Of a stretch of DNA of 64,000 nt, positions 47,300 through 61,339 are shown in pieces. The notes under the pieces were generated by a model, which saw nothing but the letters and a program-made list of their open reading frames with translations, was not told the DNA's origin and did not search any database. Source of the stretch: Tolypeutes matacus (Eukaryota > Chordata > Mammalia > Cingulata > Chlamyphoridae); assembly GCA_026826555.1 (NCBI GenBank), contig JAKSZT010054304.1, forward strand, positions 36,015,424-36,079,423, given 5' to 3'. Position 1 is the first letter of the stretch; every line of letters begins with the position of its first letter. A program made the position numbers and the translations under genes.

Positions 47300-49320
47300 T
47301 ATAGGCAGAACTTTCAAAATGGCAATGTGAGGAGTTCAGTGGATCTTCTCTAAATGAAATGAACATTGAACTGGAGAATTTTTTTGAAACAAGCATTTAA
47401 AGTCTAAGGGCATAGACTAAATGGTGAAATGTTTATTCAAGAGAATCTATAAAATCTTTTTATGAACAGCAAGAATCTGTGCACTTGACCTGTTCCCATC
47501 CCACCTCCAGCTCAGTATGATGGAAGCTCTCTTCTGGATTATTGTGGCCAAAAAAATAGGCCCCCTTTTCCCCCAATTTCCAGGCTAGGGCTCTGGTTTC
47601 ATCCCAGATATACCAGATCATCAGCATTCCTCACTCTTCCCCATCTTTGTGTTATAGATACCTTATTCCACACAGCTGAGGCCAAGGAGACAACAGCTTT
47701 CTTTCCTAATCCAGCCTCGACTCTTCTTTTAAGAGAATGGTAACACCCCAGACATAGAAGGCCAAGAAAAAAACACACCAATTGCCCTGTCTAGCTAGTT
47801 GATGGAATTGAGGTTCTCGATGTTTTGTTTTTTCTTTTTTTGCTTGTGGTTTCTTTACTCCCTGAAGCCCCTCCTGCCTCCAAAGAATATTTACAAATTG
47901 GGATGCGGTAGAGGCAACTTCACCACCAAATAATGGGCTGGGGAGTGGTGGCTGTGCTAAGTCGCATCCTCCACACAGGAAGAGAGATCCTGAGGTGGGC
48001 CAAGGGCTTGGGGCAGGGGTTGGGAGCGGCCAGAGACCTGGATGAGTCTGGGGAGTTCCTGGCCGGGCCAGGCGGGGCTGCATCCAAGTGTGAAGCTAGA
48101 CTGGACTTTTCAGGCCAGCTCCAACATCCCTGGCTTGCCCTCCTTGTAGAACATGTGTGCCACCCTAGAGAAGCAAGGCACTGCTCTCATCTTTGCTTTA
48201 GAGTAGTGGGACAGAGGTTTGGACCAGAGGGAAGGGGACAGAATTTGTTTATAATAATAGCATGCAGGGAAATTCATGTCTAAGCAATTTTCAAAAACAA
48301 TGGAGATTTTGGTTGTGAGCAATTATGAGAAAAACTGAAAGCTCCCATGATACCAGTAGCAACTAGCAAAATGGTAGACCAGATAGTAAAGTCACAGAGA
48401 AACCCAGGGAAAGAGGCACCTAAAAATATCCCCTCCTAGGTCAGAGCAAATCTTAAAGATTGGCAATGCTCTGCTCCTGAAAAGGTCCCCAATATTAATT
48501 AGACCAGACTTAGGAATTTATGGCCCAGGGGGCTGTGTATTAGGGCCATCAGCTCACAATTAGTGGAAGTTAACACCTGGCTGAGAAACTAATTGAGATA
48601 GACTAAAAAAGAACTTTAACAGGGAGATCAGGGAAAGAGAATCATAGAGAAAGCCCATCTAAAACTACAGTCACTGCTGGTAGTCATGGACACAGTGTAC
48701 ATGCCCACAGCTGTATCTTCCTTCAGATGCTGCGCATTGTAGGGAGAAAAAGTCTTCTCTGAACAAATCCAGGCAAGTCACTAAAAAATAAATAACAAAA
48801 CAAAATGTAAGTCTTGAGTCAGGGCAAAAAGGAAAGATTCAGTATCCATATTTGTTATAACATTATCAAAAATTTCGAGTCTCAGCAAAAGAGTATACAA
48901 GACATACAAGAAAACATGAAATTTAGACCCATGCACAAGAAAAATAGAAGGGTCAAAAACTGCTTTTTAGGAACCCCAACTGTTGGATCTAAAAGAAAAA
49001 GACTTCAAATAACTATTATAAATATATTCAAAGCATTAAAACAAACCATTTTTAAAGAATTAAAGGAAGCTATGGTTGCAATATTACATCAAATAGAGCT
49101 ATCAATAAAAAAATAAACATTTATATATATATAAAAAAGAAACATTTAGAAATTCTGGAATAGAAAAAGACAACTAAAGTGAAAAACTCCCTAGAGGGTT
49201 TTGGCTTTAGATGGGTTTTGGCAAAAGGAAGAATCTGAACTTCAAAATAGATTAATTGAAATCATGCAGTCTGAAGAGCATAAAGAAAAAGAATGAAGAA
49301 AAATAAAAAAGCCTTAAAGA
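47300..49320 (+). pseudogene. Old L1 (L1M-like) 5' region and ORF1 coiled-coil part
   Basis: The segment 48770-49310 matches the order I know from older mammalian L1 5' ends: CTCAGCAAAAGAGTATACAAG, AAAAGACTTCAAATAACTAT, AAAGAATTAAAGGAAGC, then the ORF1 coiled-coil start and a stretch ending near AATTGAAATCATGCAGTCTG. A 100-codon frame (48814-49116) lies across it. The more GC-rich part 47480-48280 would be the 5' UTR. No intact ORF1 remains; the RRM part is absent because a MaLR LTR follows. Confidence 0.6.
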
Positions 49321-49429
49321 AATATAATTACATATTTACATTCCTTTATTCCCCTAAGTGATTTGAAAAGTGATTATATAAAAGTATATATATGTTTAAT
49401 AGTTCAAATATATAGCTGTACATTGTAGT

Positions 49430-49800
49430 GTGTATTTGCTTTCTATGGCTATCATAACTAATTAATATAAACTGGGTTGCTTGCAACAACAGAAATTTAC
49501 TCTCTCATATTTCTGGAGTCTAGATATCTGAAACTTATGTATTAGCAATTTTATGCTTCCTCCATAGGCTCTAGAGAAAAATTCTCCTTATTTCCTTCTG
49601 ATAGCCCTTGCATTCCTTTTCTAATGGCTGCATAACTCCCACCTTTACCTGCCTCTATTTTCACATGGTCAACGTCCCTCTGTGTCTGTGTTTGTGTCTC
49701 CTCTCTTCTTCTTAAGACACTAGTCATATGGTATTAGAGTCCACTCTAAATCAGTATGACCTCAGCTTAACTTGATTACGTCCGCAAAGACCACAGATGA
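49430..49800 (-). mobile_element. MLT1-like MaLR LTR, antisense
   Basis: The plus strand starts GTGTATTTGCTTTCTATGGC, then AACAACAGAAATTTACTCTC, and later TTAAGACACTAGTCATATGG and CTTAACTTGATTACGTC in the order of the reverse complement of MLT1-class LTRs. The LTR 5' terminus (higher coordinates) is truncated. Confidence 0.72.
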
Positions 49801-50189
49801 AAAACAAGGGTTAAAAAAAATGTGTTTATCAAATAGAACTCCCTTTACAAACAAGACATATAGTTTAACTTACTCTATTTGGTAAGTTATAGAAAATTAT
49901 GGCAAAACAAATAATTAGACTGTAAGTGTCCCCTTTGATGAAGAATAAGACATGGATTCCTTTGTGACCAATATAGGCAAAATTTTTCTGGAATTTTCAG
50001 TTTATATAAATAGTCAAAAAACAGAAAGATCAAAATAGTTGGAAGGGAAAATAAAATTGTCATTAGTTGTGGAAAATAGTTTTGAGTTATACAGAAAATA
50101 AAACTATAATCTAGAGACATTAAGTGAATTTACCGAGGCCATTTGATATAACAGGCAAAATCAAGTGTTTTATATAAAAACAGAAAATT

Positions 50190-51195
50190 AAAAAATTAGA
50201 AGTTTTAAAAGAATGACAATTGTAATAACATTGAAATCCAGCAAATAATTGGGAGTAAATATAATAAAAATACATGCAAGAACTCTATTCTAAGAACTAT
50301 AAAACATTATTGGAATATAGTAAAGAAGATCTAAATAAATGGATGCTCAACTTGAAGGCTCAGTATTTTAAGAATGACAGTTCTTCCCATATTTGTGGAA
50401 ACAATCCCAAATAAGTTTCCAACGGGGTTTTGTGTGTTTTTGGTGTGCACGTGTGGTTTGTGTGTGTGTGTATATGTAAATTGACAAGATGATTATAATT
50501 TAAATGAAAGTGCAAAGAGTAAAGAATTGCAAAAGGATTTTTAAGAAAGATGAAGTGAGCTAGAGTATGTACATTATCATGTACAAAGACTATTATAAAA
50601 CTAGAGTAATTTAAGTATTATATTGTGATAAGACTATGTAGACCAGTGGAACTAAATGAAGAGTCTAGAAACAGACTCACCCATTTATGGTCATTTGATT
50701 TATAAAAATACAGACAACTCATCGAAAAAACATGGTCTTTTAAATAATGGTGCTAAGTCAATTTTATACAAACAGGAAAATTGGATCCTGGCTTTTTACT
50801 TGACAGGGGGCAAAGAATTCTATGCAAAGCAGATTATAGGTATATATATGCAAGAGTTAAAGTCATTATGCTTTTAGAAGAAAACATAGGAATATAATTT
50901 TATAAACATTATAAGGTCACCAAAAATGCATTAACTGTGAAGGCAAATCTTTATAAATTAGACTACATTAAAATTAAGAACTTTCGATTATCAAAAGATA
51001 ACTTTAAGACAATGAACATGTAAGCTGCTTATATGTAGTAGAAACATATAGCTGATATGGTATTTATATCCAAGATACAGAGGATTCCTACAAATAAATA
51101 ATAAGGCAGACAATAGAAAATAGACAAAAGATGAGAACAGGCACTTCACAAATGAACATTTCCAAAAGGTGTGTTTATGTTCTTGTGTGTGTGCA
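50190..51195 (+). pseudogene. Old L1 ORF2 fragment
   Basis: Degraded ORF2 sequence after the RT core, with a readable order from LRTIKHYWNIVKKI-like to the segment at 50656-50877 (MKSLETDSPIYGHLIYK...), and then the 3' region. It carries an interrupting TG-rich stretch at about 50430-50475. Heavily diverged. Confidence 0.65.
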
Positions 51196-51204
51196 TATAT
51201 ATAT

Positions 51205-51440
51205 TCTTAGTTTCCTGGCTGCTAAAACAAATATCATACAATAGGTTGACTTAACAGCAAGAATTTATTGTCTCATAATTTCAGAGTCTAGAAGGCTTGC
51301 TTCCTTCAGGATCAGTATCTTCTGGCAGCCAGCAATCTTTGGGATTCCTTTACTTTCTGCCACATGGTAATGCACATGGATATGTCTTATCTTTTCAGTG
51401 AGGACGAATGGCCTAAGAAATCAAAACCAAGATACAGGCG
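51205..51440 (-). mobile_element. MaLR LTR fragment, antisense
   Basis: The plus strand TTCTTAGTTTCCTGGCTGCT, then GCAAGAATTTATTGTCTCAT, is the pattern of the 3' end of MLT1/MST-class LTRs read in reverse. The fragment fades out near 51440. Confidence 0.6.
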
Positions 51441-54420
51441 AAAAATAACTAGCCAAAATCTAAAGGAATAATATTTTATAGGCTGATATTATGAAGTGGG
51501 AATTCAAAAAGACATGAGATCAATGTTTGTAGCTAATAATAAGGCCTGCCCTTGTCAAAAAATTTAGGAAAAAAATGAAATAAATTCCCTGCAGACTAAT
51601 TTTTTAATGTCAAAATTACCCAACTGGTTGAACTTTATATCCTCTTATATTTCTGCTTTCTAAAAATTTCTTAATGAGTTAATATCCATGACACTTTTAC
51701 TGGACATTCATTTGTACCTATAACATATTATTTCCTCAATGGACAAAATATGGTGTTAGTGATCTGGGAATGACTACAACTAAGTCAGTTTTTAATGATA
51801 CAATACTCTTAAAAGTAATTTTCCCATGATTCTTAGCTTCTAGAAAATATAAAATCTTTGAAAGAAGCTGCATACATAGATCTATCTAACACTTTATGGT
51901 TTTAAAATATCTTATTTCAAAGTACTGAGATCTCACTTTTTCTATGGAGTAAACTATATAATATTCCTATAGTTACTCCATAATCTTTTGGAAAATATTT
52001 AACATTGTTAAATAGCTTATTAATTTATCAATATTTTTATGAACAATTTTGCTGTATTAAATTATTTTGTATTTCATTTTATTTAGAATTCTGCTATAAT
52101 GTTAGGTTTGAAAACCATACAAATATATGCATTAATATAATTTATCATGTTATTTAATCATTATCCAAATTGTAATCTATCAATGCATAAGCATGGATAT
52201 TCCTTTTCTAATATTCCTTTTCCTACATTTGTATCAAGTTAGAACTTGATCCCTTTTGTGGTACTAAATTTGGGAATCTTGTAACTTGGTTACCTCTTAC
52301 CAATTCCATAGAATTATTAATCAGCATTAATTTGCTTCATATAACCTAAAACCTGACATACTGTCTCCTAAGGGGTGATGAAAGAATCTTTTTCAAAATT
52401 TGAAATCATCTTTTCTTTGATCTTATGAAGAAAGACTGACATTGGTCTTTATTGTTACATCACTATGATCTTGATAATAGTCAATGTGGAGTTTGCTTAG
52501 GTGGTACAATAAGTGGAATTTGGAGAGATTCTTATTTATAATTTATGCCATACTTCATTTAAGTCTGAAAGTAAACAGATTACTGCATCCTGTAAATAAA
52601 GGCTGTTTTACTAGCAACCTAATGAACATTCAGATAAAATTAAAAATGAACTATGTAAATAGAAACCACATTGTTGTAAGTTTATAAGAATTTTTTTAGT
52701 ACTTTTTCAAAATTGCGTTTTATGTGTTATGCTCTGAGTTCATTATTAGCTTTGTCCAAAAATTTAAAAAAAATGACAAATGTTTCAAAGCACAATAGTG
52801 GATTATGTCAGGATATTGAAGTTTGATGACTTTTTCCATTATGCTGATTCTCTGTGAGGACTTCTTATTCAAAATGGCTTCTGCCTCATACTCTTTGCTG
52901 CAGTAGTTCCTAGAGTTCCACTGAATAGCATATGGAATCCCAAAGAAAACTCAAAGTAATTTAATGTAGATTTGACAGGATTAAGAGAATTAGTGAAAAA
53001 GTTGCAGTTAGAGTGGAATAAGTGGGGCAGGGGAAGATAAATTACCAGAGAGCTACTCATGCTTAAAAACAAAACAAAACAAAAAATCACCCTCTAGTTT
53101 AGTAAGATAATGTCTCTGCCTTCGGCTCAGAGTGTTTTAAACCAGAAAGTAATGTTCCCATCCAGCACTGAGCAGGTTCAATCTATATAGTAATTACCCA
53201 ATTCTTCACACTCTAATTCAACATCCTTCTAATGCTTTTAATTTAAAAAGAACAGCATAAGGATAAACAGCATTGAGGAAACTCATGGTGCAGGCTATAT
53301 TCTAGTGAGTGTAGTCCTCACATGTAAAGTCATATAGGCCAGTACCAATACGAGAATAACTAAGTATGAGGGTACTAAGAATGATCATTATTTCACACAG
53401 CATATTGACTTAGTATATCAGGCCAAAACCAGGACCAAGGTTGAAATATTTGATAGAAGTGCTATCTAAAATAACTTGGAAGGCAGATTAGATACCTAAT
53501 TAATTTTAGCTTTGGTGGAAGAGGTCAGTAAAAAAATGTTGGTAGTTTATGTTGGGCTGCTCTTTGCAGGGTTTGGAAAGATATTACAAGAAAAAACTTA
53601 CCCAGGGAAAAAATAGCTAGTTTGAAGTAAGGCATGACAGGAAAAAGAGTCCACAAACTCAGTGACTAATATTATTGGAAGACATCACTGTTTCTTAGCA
53701 CTAAAATTATAAAATTAACAGATCCAATTAGAATCTATCATTATGAAAAATATTCTATTAAGGTTATAGACATTATGCTCATGAATAAAATGTCTGATTA
53801 AGTGTCGGAACACTTAAGAATGTGTGCACAGTATAGATTTTGGGTCAAATGGCTCAAAGAAAAAAGACTGAGTTGTTGGCCTTCTCTAACTGAAGCCCAA
53901 TAGGTACCTACATTTGGTAAAGCAATAGAAGGAAGGACAGCCAAAATTAAGAATAGTAATTATGAAATTTGTGCCCTGAAAAATGTGTATGTGGCTACTC
54001 GAATACTGAGATTTTAGGAAGCAAACAAAAAGTTACTTTTCAGAAAGAGTATTGTCACAATGTAGAATGAGCTTTATTACCAAAATATCCACTGGCTTGA
54101 ACTAAAATAGATTGTTACTCTCTGAGAATTAAATCTCCTTTTGGGACTCCAATTGGGTATGGTCATTGTTACCTTGGAATACAAGGCTGGAAACTAGACA
54201 TTAAGACATGGTGTCCAGTTTTTCCAACAGTCATTTCTGTCAGCACTGCCTTATCTTCTCGTAATACTGCAGAAATATATATTTGCCTCACTTGATAGAA
54301 AGGGCATAAATTGCTTTGAAGAGACAGTTTATAGAAAATATGGATGCTAAAGGTACTTCTGATGGGCCTTAGAAGGATGTGATGAATGTATTATTGGAAA
54401 CTGGAGGAAAGACAATCCTT
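51441..54420. other. Unassigned AT-rich intergenic sequence
   Basis: About 3 kb with no element, RNA gene or coding frame I can support. Confidence 0.45.
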
Positions 54421-54429
54421 GTTTTAATG

Positions 54430-55896
54430 TGACAGATCACTTGACAGAAATGAGTTCTGATGGCAGATGGGAGGTAGACCTTGAAAGTGACGAACATGAA
54501 TATTTAGCTCAGGAGATTTTGAAGTTAAATGTGGAAAGTGCAGGCTGGTTTCTCCATGTAGCTTATAGTGAAATGAGAGAGGAAAGGGATAAGTTGAGAA
54601 ATGAACTCCAGAGCACAAAGAAAACAGAAATTGATGGTTTGGAACCCTGTGAAATACATGCAAAGACAACACTTTTTTTTTTTTTTTTAGATTTGTATGA
54701 GCAGAACCACTGCCAATCTGGACTGAAAGGATAGAAGAGTGGACAAATTAAAAGAATGCCTTTAAGGGCAGAACCATGGAAGCGGAGGTCTGGATAGAAG
54801 AGAAATCCTCTTGAGATCAGACACACTCATGTGTGTGGAAAGGAGGGTCTGCCCCTGCACTTGAAGGGAGTAGGCCTTCTGTGCCATTGTTTGGGAAGAG
54901 TACTGACACCCCAATACTCAAAGATGGTGAGGCTTATGCCCAGCATTTTCAAAGAGGCTGGCCACCGTCTTGACACTTGTAGAGGGTAGAACCTTCACCC
55001 CAGTATTCAGGAGAACATGGACACTGGGCAAGTATTTGAGAAGAGTGGAGCAGTTGCTCAATCAAGCACGGGGAACAAAACATCAACCTATAGATGACTT
55101 TCAGTCCTTGAAATCTAATGGAGTTCCCTGTTGGGCTTTGAAATTGTTTAAGACAGGTGATCCATGCTTTCCTTCCAATTTCTTCTTATTGGAATGGGAA
55201 TGTCTATCTTATGTCTGTCCCTCCATTGTATATTGGAAACTGATAACTTATTTTCTTAATTTCACAGGTCCACAGACAGAGAGGAAATATGCCCCAGGAC
55301 AGACCACACTGATAACTGATTCCATTTTTTTTTTTTAGCATTTAATCTTTTTCAGTACACTTTTATTTCTTAAAATTTTGATGTTAAGGTACAATAAACA
55401 CATTTGGAATAATTGAAAATTGTGGAGAAGTATAACTTATATGTTTTCCATAAAAGTTGAAAACCATGAAAATAATTGTCCATAATATCATCTTATCTAT
55501 CATATCTAACCATTGTCAACATTTTGTTGAATTTAACTTTATACATTATTTAATAGTGGTGATTTTACAGAATGGACTAAATTTTATACATAGTTAACAA
55601 AAGAAAATTCATACTTCTGATAGGAAGTAAGGAAGTTAAATATATATATATATAGGTACATCTCCTTTGCACTATGCTGTATTTGTACAATATTTCAAGA
55701 AACCTGACAATCCATTTTATATCTAATGAACGATTTTTTTTTCTTTCTTTATACCTTAGCTTATAACTAATTTTGATGTGACTTTGTACTTAGCATTGTT
55801 ATTGAAATGATTTAAGGCTTTGGGGATGTTATGATGGAATTAATGTATTTTGCATGAAGAAAGGACATGCCTTTTGGGAGTCCAGAGGGTGGCGTA
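54430..55896 (+). pseudogene. MaLR internal region
   Basis: The stretches 54470-54620, 54720-55320 and 55770-55896 follow the order I associate with MaLR internal sequence near the 3' LTR: a Glu/Lys-rich gag-like remnant (54429-54734 can be read as a 101-codon frame), then untranslated sequence with CCACTGATAACTG, then GGCTTTGGGGATGTTATGAT and a purine-rich run GGGAGTCCAGAGGGTGGCG directly before the LTR. A poly-T-headed insert occupies 55322-55762. No functional protein is expected. Confidence 0.65.
55312..55772 (-). mobile_element. Retroposed insert with poly-A tail, minus orientation, family unknown
   Basis: A T14 run at 55325-55338 (tail on the minus strand) is followed by about 420 bp of AT-rich sequence. 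Flanks ATAACTGATT (55312-55321) and ATAACTAATT (55763-55772) match at 9 of 10 bases. The MaLR sequence reads through when the insert is removed. I cannot name the family. Confidence 0.6.
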
Positions 55897-56370
55897 TGTT
55901 GGTTTGAAATTGTATGTACATGAAAAACCTGTACTTAAACTAACTCCATTCCTGTGGCTGTGAACTCATTATAAGGAGGGCTTTTTGATAACGTTACTTC
56001 AGTTAAGGCATGGTCTACCTCAATCATGATGGGTCTTAATCCCATTACTGGAGTCCTTTATAAGCACAATGAAATTCAGACATATAAAAAGTCACAGAGT
56101 TATCAGGCAGAAGATGAAATCTTTAGAACCTGGAAGACATGGGAGAAGTCAGAAGAGGGCCACTCTGTGCCTTGCCATGTAGCAAGCTAAGGAACAAGGA
56201 TCACTAGCAGCTAACCCCAGAATTTCAGTCTTTGAAGACAAAGCTTCACCTTGAAGATGCCTTCATGTGAATTTTCTCTTAGCCTCAAAACTCTGAGCAA
56301 ACAAATCCCATTGTTTAAGATGAACTTTTGCATAGTATTTTCTTAAGCATCCAAGAAAAATAAAAGTGTG
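55897..56370 (+). mobile_element. 3' LTR of the MaLR element
   Basis: Starts TGTTGGTTTGAAATTGTATG right after the purine-rich tract. It contains CTGGAGTCCTTTATAAGCAC, a TATA-like region, and ATTGTTTAAGATGAACTTTT before ending near AAGAAAAATAAAAG. No 5' LTR is found upstream, so the element is truncated. Confidence 0.65.
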
Positions 56371-57849
56371 GTTCTTACAGAATCTTTGTAGCCAGGGAAT
56401 ACACATCAACATCCATTAAAAAATAGATGTCTATTTAGAAAAGACTGGGTCATATATAATCAAACTGCCACCAAGTGATTTCCTAGTTCTCCAGAGAAAT
56501 GATGATGTATCACTTCCTAAAAGTAATCCCTGCAGTTTCAAGACTGGACCCATCAATGGCAGTTGGTGAAATCAGTCTCAGGGAGGTGAAGTCCATGTCA
56601 TTTGATATAGGTATCATCTCCATCCTAACTTCCTGTGAGCATATTTTCAAGTTTAATGGCAGTTAGGGAAAGAGAGTGATGAGGATGGGTAAGCTGTTCC
56701 TCTGATTATTGAGTTTCCTCTGCAGTGAGTACTCTTTTGTCAGCATTTATATATGAAACAATTATGCTCTCACTCAATGGTAATTCTGAAAGCTCTATAA
56801 ACATTCTTCTTTCCCAGACCATTTATAAGGAATCTGCCAGTCATTTGAAAAAAAAATTCCCCTTGGCTCTAGTAACATGGGTAGTCATTGTGCAAAATCA
56901 TTGCATATTTGTACCTCCAGCAGCATTTTTATTTAGGAAAAGTGTACCTTGATATATACTGCACTGAGTCATGTTCACTTGAGAGACAGATCTTCTCCAC
57001 TGGCTTTAACTCCATCCTTGAAATGGTAGACAAAATGAAGAGTCATGCCACTTCTGGCTGGAGCCAGCCAATGAGATGAAATAAATTGTAATTTAGGCAT
57101 TAATTTGAATTCTTGACACAAATTCTTATTAAAATCTTTCCATGGGTCTGTAGGCATGTGTGGAAGACAATGCGGCAATACAGTAAGATTAAATTTTGGT
57201 GCCAGATTTTAGTGACTTTAGGACATATAGTCCTTCCTCACTTATGCCATTTCCACTTGTTAAAAGATTCTTGCTGCACAAATTTTACTCCATGTATTAA
57301 GGGAGGAATGTCCATTGTGTCTTTTGATCAGGTACACAGACATTACCAGGAGTCTGTGGAAAGATGAGACTGTTTTTAATGAGAAGAATGATTATTTGCA
57401 TAAATTTGATCCGTAAACTATGGTCTGTGATATACTTCTCTGATTAAGGATTCCACAGGTTTCAACCAGAATCCTGACCCAATAGAGAAACATCAAGGAT
57501 CCTTTGCATCTGTTGGATCAACAGCAGCATTCACTGAATAAGAGTGACTGGTAGCCAGGACCACCCCTAAATTCTGTCTTATACTAGACATGCTTAATGC
57601 ATGTGATAGAGTCAAATATTCAGCCAAACACTCTGTTACTTACAAAATCTAAATAACTCCGGCAAGCATCATGCTTGCATTATTTAAGGAAAACAAAATG
57701 ATCTAATATATAAATACAAAATTTCAGTGTGAAAGAATATTAGAACTACAAAAGAAGCAGCAAAAAAGTGTCAACACAATATAAATTGTTAGAATGAATA
57801 AAAGATGATCAAGATTGCTGTATGTGCATATATATAAATTTTATTTCAA
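56371..57849. other. Unassigned sequence, less AT-rich than surroundings
   Basis: Some stretches (56480-57560) read like degraded retroviral internal sequence, but I cannot identify a domain. The open frame at 57113-57367 is short and unrecognised. Confidence 0.35.
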
Positions 57850-59400
57850 AAATAAAGAGAACAAAGTTTTTATTTCCTCACATCTTCTAAAACTGTATGG
57901 AAATTCAATAGCTAGACCATAGTCAAATGATATGGAAGGTAAAGAACAGGGAAAAACATTCTGTCAGGTATCAGTACTTGCAGAAAGAAGGAAAGTATGG
58001 TATTATTGTAGGAACTGACAATATGACAAATGGAACAGAATAGTGAGCCAAGAATTACACCCATACATATACAGAAGCTTGACATATACAGATGTGATCT
58101 ATTCTGGAGCAGATAGAATTTTCAATAATGGATGCTAGGAAATCCAGCTATCCATATAAGGAAAAACATTGGAAGTCTCCTCTACATCACACAATTAAAA
58201 GAAAATCAAAACCAGGTGAATTGAAGAACTAAATGTGAGGGTCAAATCAATAAAAGCTTTTAGAAGATAATATAGGAGATTATCTTTACAACCTTGAGGA
58301 AGGAAAGAATTTCTAAGAGTAAACAAAAAAGCCCTAACATTGACATTATATATATTGACATATTACATGTATATTAAAATTAGGGACTCATAAGGGATGA
58401 GAAAAGATAAGCTGAAGAGATAAGAATAGTAATTATGGAGAATATATGAAGATCTTCTACAAATAAATGAGAAAACAAATGAATAAACAGGCATTTCACA
58501 AAAATGAATTCCAAATGGCCATAAAGCATCTGAAAAGGCACTCAACCTACTAGTAAGTAGGCAAAAGACAATCAAAGGCACACTGTGAAGCTACGCCTTG
58601 TAGATTGCCTGGCTAATATTAAATTCTGCCAACGTCCGTCATAGCTGGTGAAGATGTAGAAACTCTGAGAATTCTCATACATGCAAATCAGATGAAAATT
58701 TTTGAGAACTTTGCATTTTTTATAAGATTCACTAAATATATATCCTATAACCTAGAAATTCTACTCCCAGGTGTGGACTCTAGAAAAAGGAGTGCATACA
58801 TAATCAAAGAAATATACATAGGAATATTCATAGCATCATCATTTATTATTTTTATGAATTATACATAATTCAAATGTTCATCAACTTTACAATAGATGAA
58901 TGATCTGTGGTATAATCACACAGTTCAATATATAGAGCAATATAATTTTATTATCCAAAGCTATAGGACATTAGGCTTAATCTTTCACATACAAAGTGAG
59001 AAAAAGAAATCGAGCAAATAATATGTATTTACTAATACATCAGATTCGTATAGTGCGATTATTTCTTTAAAATTTATATAAAAACAAAAATATACTGTGC
59101 TTTTGTTTTATTGTGATGGTAAATTTAACAACATGAACAAAATTATAAACAAGAAGATAGTGAATTGACTCAGAAAGGAAGGAATGTATGGTCAGCAAGA
59201 AGGAATATATGATTCTATGAATATTTCTGGAACAGATTGATGGTTATCACTTAATATCAGTTTATTAAAATACATGTATAGATGTAGCTATAGATTATAT
59301 ACATAGTTATATAGATATATGAATACACCCATATATATGTGTTTTACCATTTTTGGCATGTATGCTTTATTTTTAAAATTTAAATTAAAATAAACAAATG
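57850..59400 (+). pseudogene. Old L1 ORF2 fragment and 3' end
   Basis: The order AGAATTTTCAATAATGGATG, GTCAAATCAATAAAAGCTTT, AACAGGCATTTCACAAAAAT and CTACTCCCAGGTGTGGACTC follows the L1 ORF2 C-terminal part, with UTR-like sequence after 58980. Highly diverged. Confidence 0.65.
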
Positions 59401-61309
59401 TTTTATAGTTAGTAGTAATAGTAATTTTATATGATGCTTAGAAAACAATTTAAAATGCCAAAAATATACTTCTACATATTTTCCATAATTTGCATTACAT
59501 AGAAAGATTTATTGCACATGCTTATTTCTCATTTGTGAATATGAAATAAATATGGAAAATTAACTAAATTAATATGCACAGTAATGACTTTGTCTTTGTA
59601 AAATTTTGCCTAGAAGCCTGTAAGTAGTTATTTAAAAATATTTTGGTGCATATTTTACTATTATTCTCCATTATTGTTTTTCATTAATTTTTGTCTACTC
59701 AATTAGTTTACCTAATTTTCAATTAAATAATCCCCTACAAAGGAAAATGGTAGTGTCTCATATTTTCTTTATTGTTCACACTGCCTAGAATCAATCTCTC
59801 TTGCTCTTTATCTCACTTGGATATAGAACATGAACGGTACTCAACTGTCAAATTCACCTTTCCACCACAAAAGAAAGAGGTAATTTTATTTTCTTTCATT
59901 TAGTGAGCCATGTGCCTCATGTTTTTTTGTTATTTTTTAATATATTTTTGGATAGTTCCAGTCTATTTCCAATAGCTAGATCCATGTAGGTATGTAAGAA
60001 CATACTATGCACTCAATTTAAGCATATACAATTTTTCATAGATTATTTTTCAAATGTGTATTTTTTTCTAAAATATATAAGCAGCATTAAGGTGTAATTT
60101 TTTAAATGTGTAGTTTTATTTAGTTAATTAATTGACAGAAAAGAAAGCTTAGATATGTCAACAAATCAACATAAATCTGGTGACCTCCTAAAGATTTTTT
60201 TTTTCTTTCCTATTTCTTGTTTATTAGGGTGCTGAGAATAAATCGTTGGTACTGTTCTTTCTCTCTCTTCCTTCTGGGTTCCATTTATCCATTTTTAAAT
60301 CTAATTAACATATATAGCTATGCTATATTTAACTTTAGCAGCTATGAGGGTATTAAATGTTTTGTGAAACTAAGTGTATAGATAAGTTTTATTATAAAGA
60401 AAAGTCGGACAAAATGAGGCTAAAATGCAATATTATAATGGGAGGATGCTTAATTTTACTTTTTCTACTAAAGAGAAAATGACTGAAAGTAAAAGCTTAT
60501 AACTTTTGTTCTCACTATTTTTAACCTTAAATATGAAAAGAGATTCCTGTTCATAGACATTTTCAAGAAAAACTACTAAATGAAAAATGCTTTTTGGTCT
60601 TATTAGAAATGGTAATATAATGTCCTCTATGCTCTTAGCCCATTTTTATCTTAATAAAGTTACATGAAGATCTTGTTAAAGGGGCAGAAATAGATGTGTT
60701 TTTTTTTTTTTTTAACTCTTTTTAACTCTTAAGTCCATTTTCCATGGTCACATTGGTGTAAAATCTTGAAAATAAACTCTCTTCAAGACTCAAGAGCATA
60801 AGAACACATTCAGATAATGATGGAGATTGAATATTGAGTAAAACCTTGCGACATATCAGTCATAGACTCATCATTGGGTAAGGTAAAATGAATTGGAAGC
60901 TAGTGGTCAACTTAAGGTAAGCATAGCCATAATACCCAAACCCAGCTTAACTCCATTCTAGATTGTCCCAATTCCCACACTGAAGAATAGCAGAAGCAAC
61001 ATGTCCATCTCTTGGCATTACTAATTTCATCTCAGATTCAACTTTCTACACACGAAGTTGGGCATTCAGTGAACTTGAAATTGGTAAGTAGAAATTATCC
61101 AAATGAAAATAGAAATGATTTTTGTTGTTTGTAGAGGAAGGAACCATCAAAGTGCTGTGATTCAATATTAAGTGGTTTAACATATGTATAACTGGAACCC
61201 AGAAGGAAGAGAGAGAAAGAACAGGACAAAAGAAATTTTGGAAATATAATGACAGAATTTTCCAAAAAATAATAGAAGACATCAAATGACAGATCCAAGA
61301 AGTTTAGAA
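59401..61309. other. Unassigned AT-rich sequence
   Basis: A T16 run near 60697-60713 is followed by a short TTTTTAACTC duplication. Nothing else supported. Confidence 0.45.
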
Positions 61310-61339
61310 AGCCTCAAGCAGGCCAACTGCTAATATCTT

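Noticed and set aside
47930..48290. GC-richer stretch as an exon or CpG island
   Set aside because: It lies in what looks like an old L1 5' region, CpGs are few, and no splice-flanked conserved frame is seen.
54429..54734. 101-codon Glu/Lys-rich frame as a gene
   Set aside because: Its position and order match MaLR internal sequence leading into an LTR, and the end is read through a T run.
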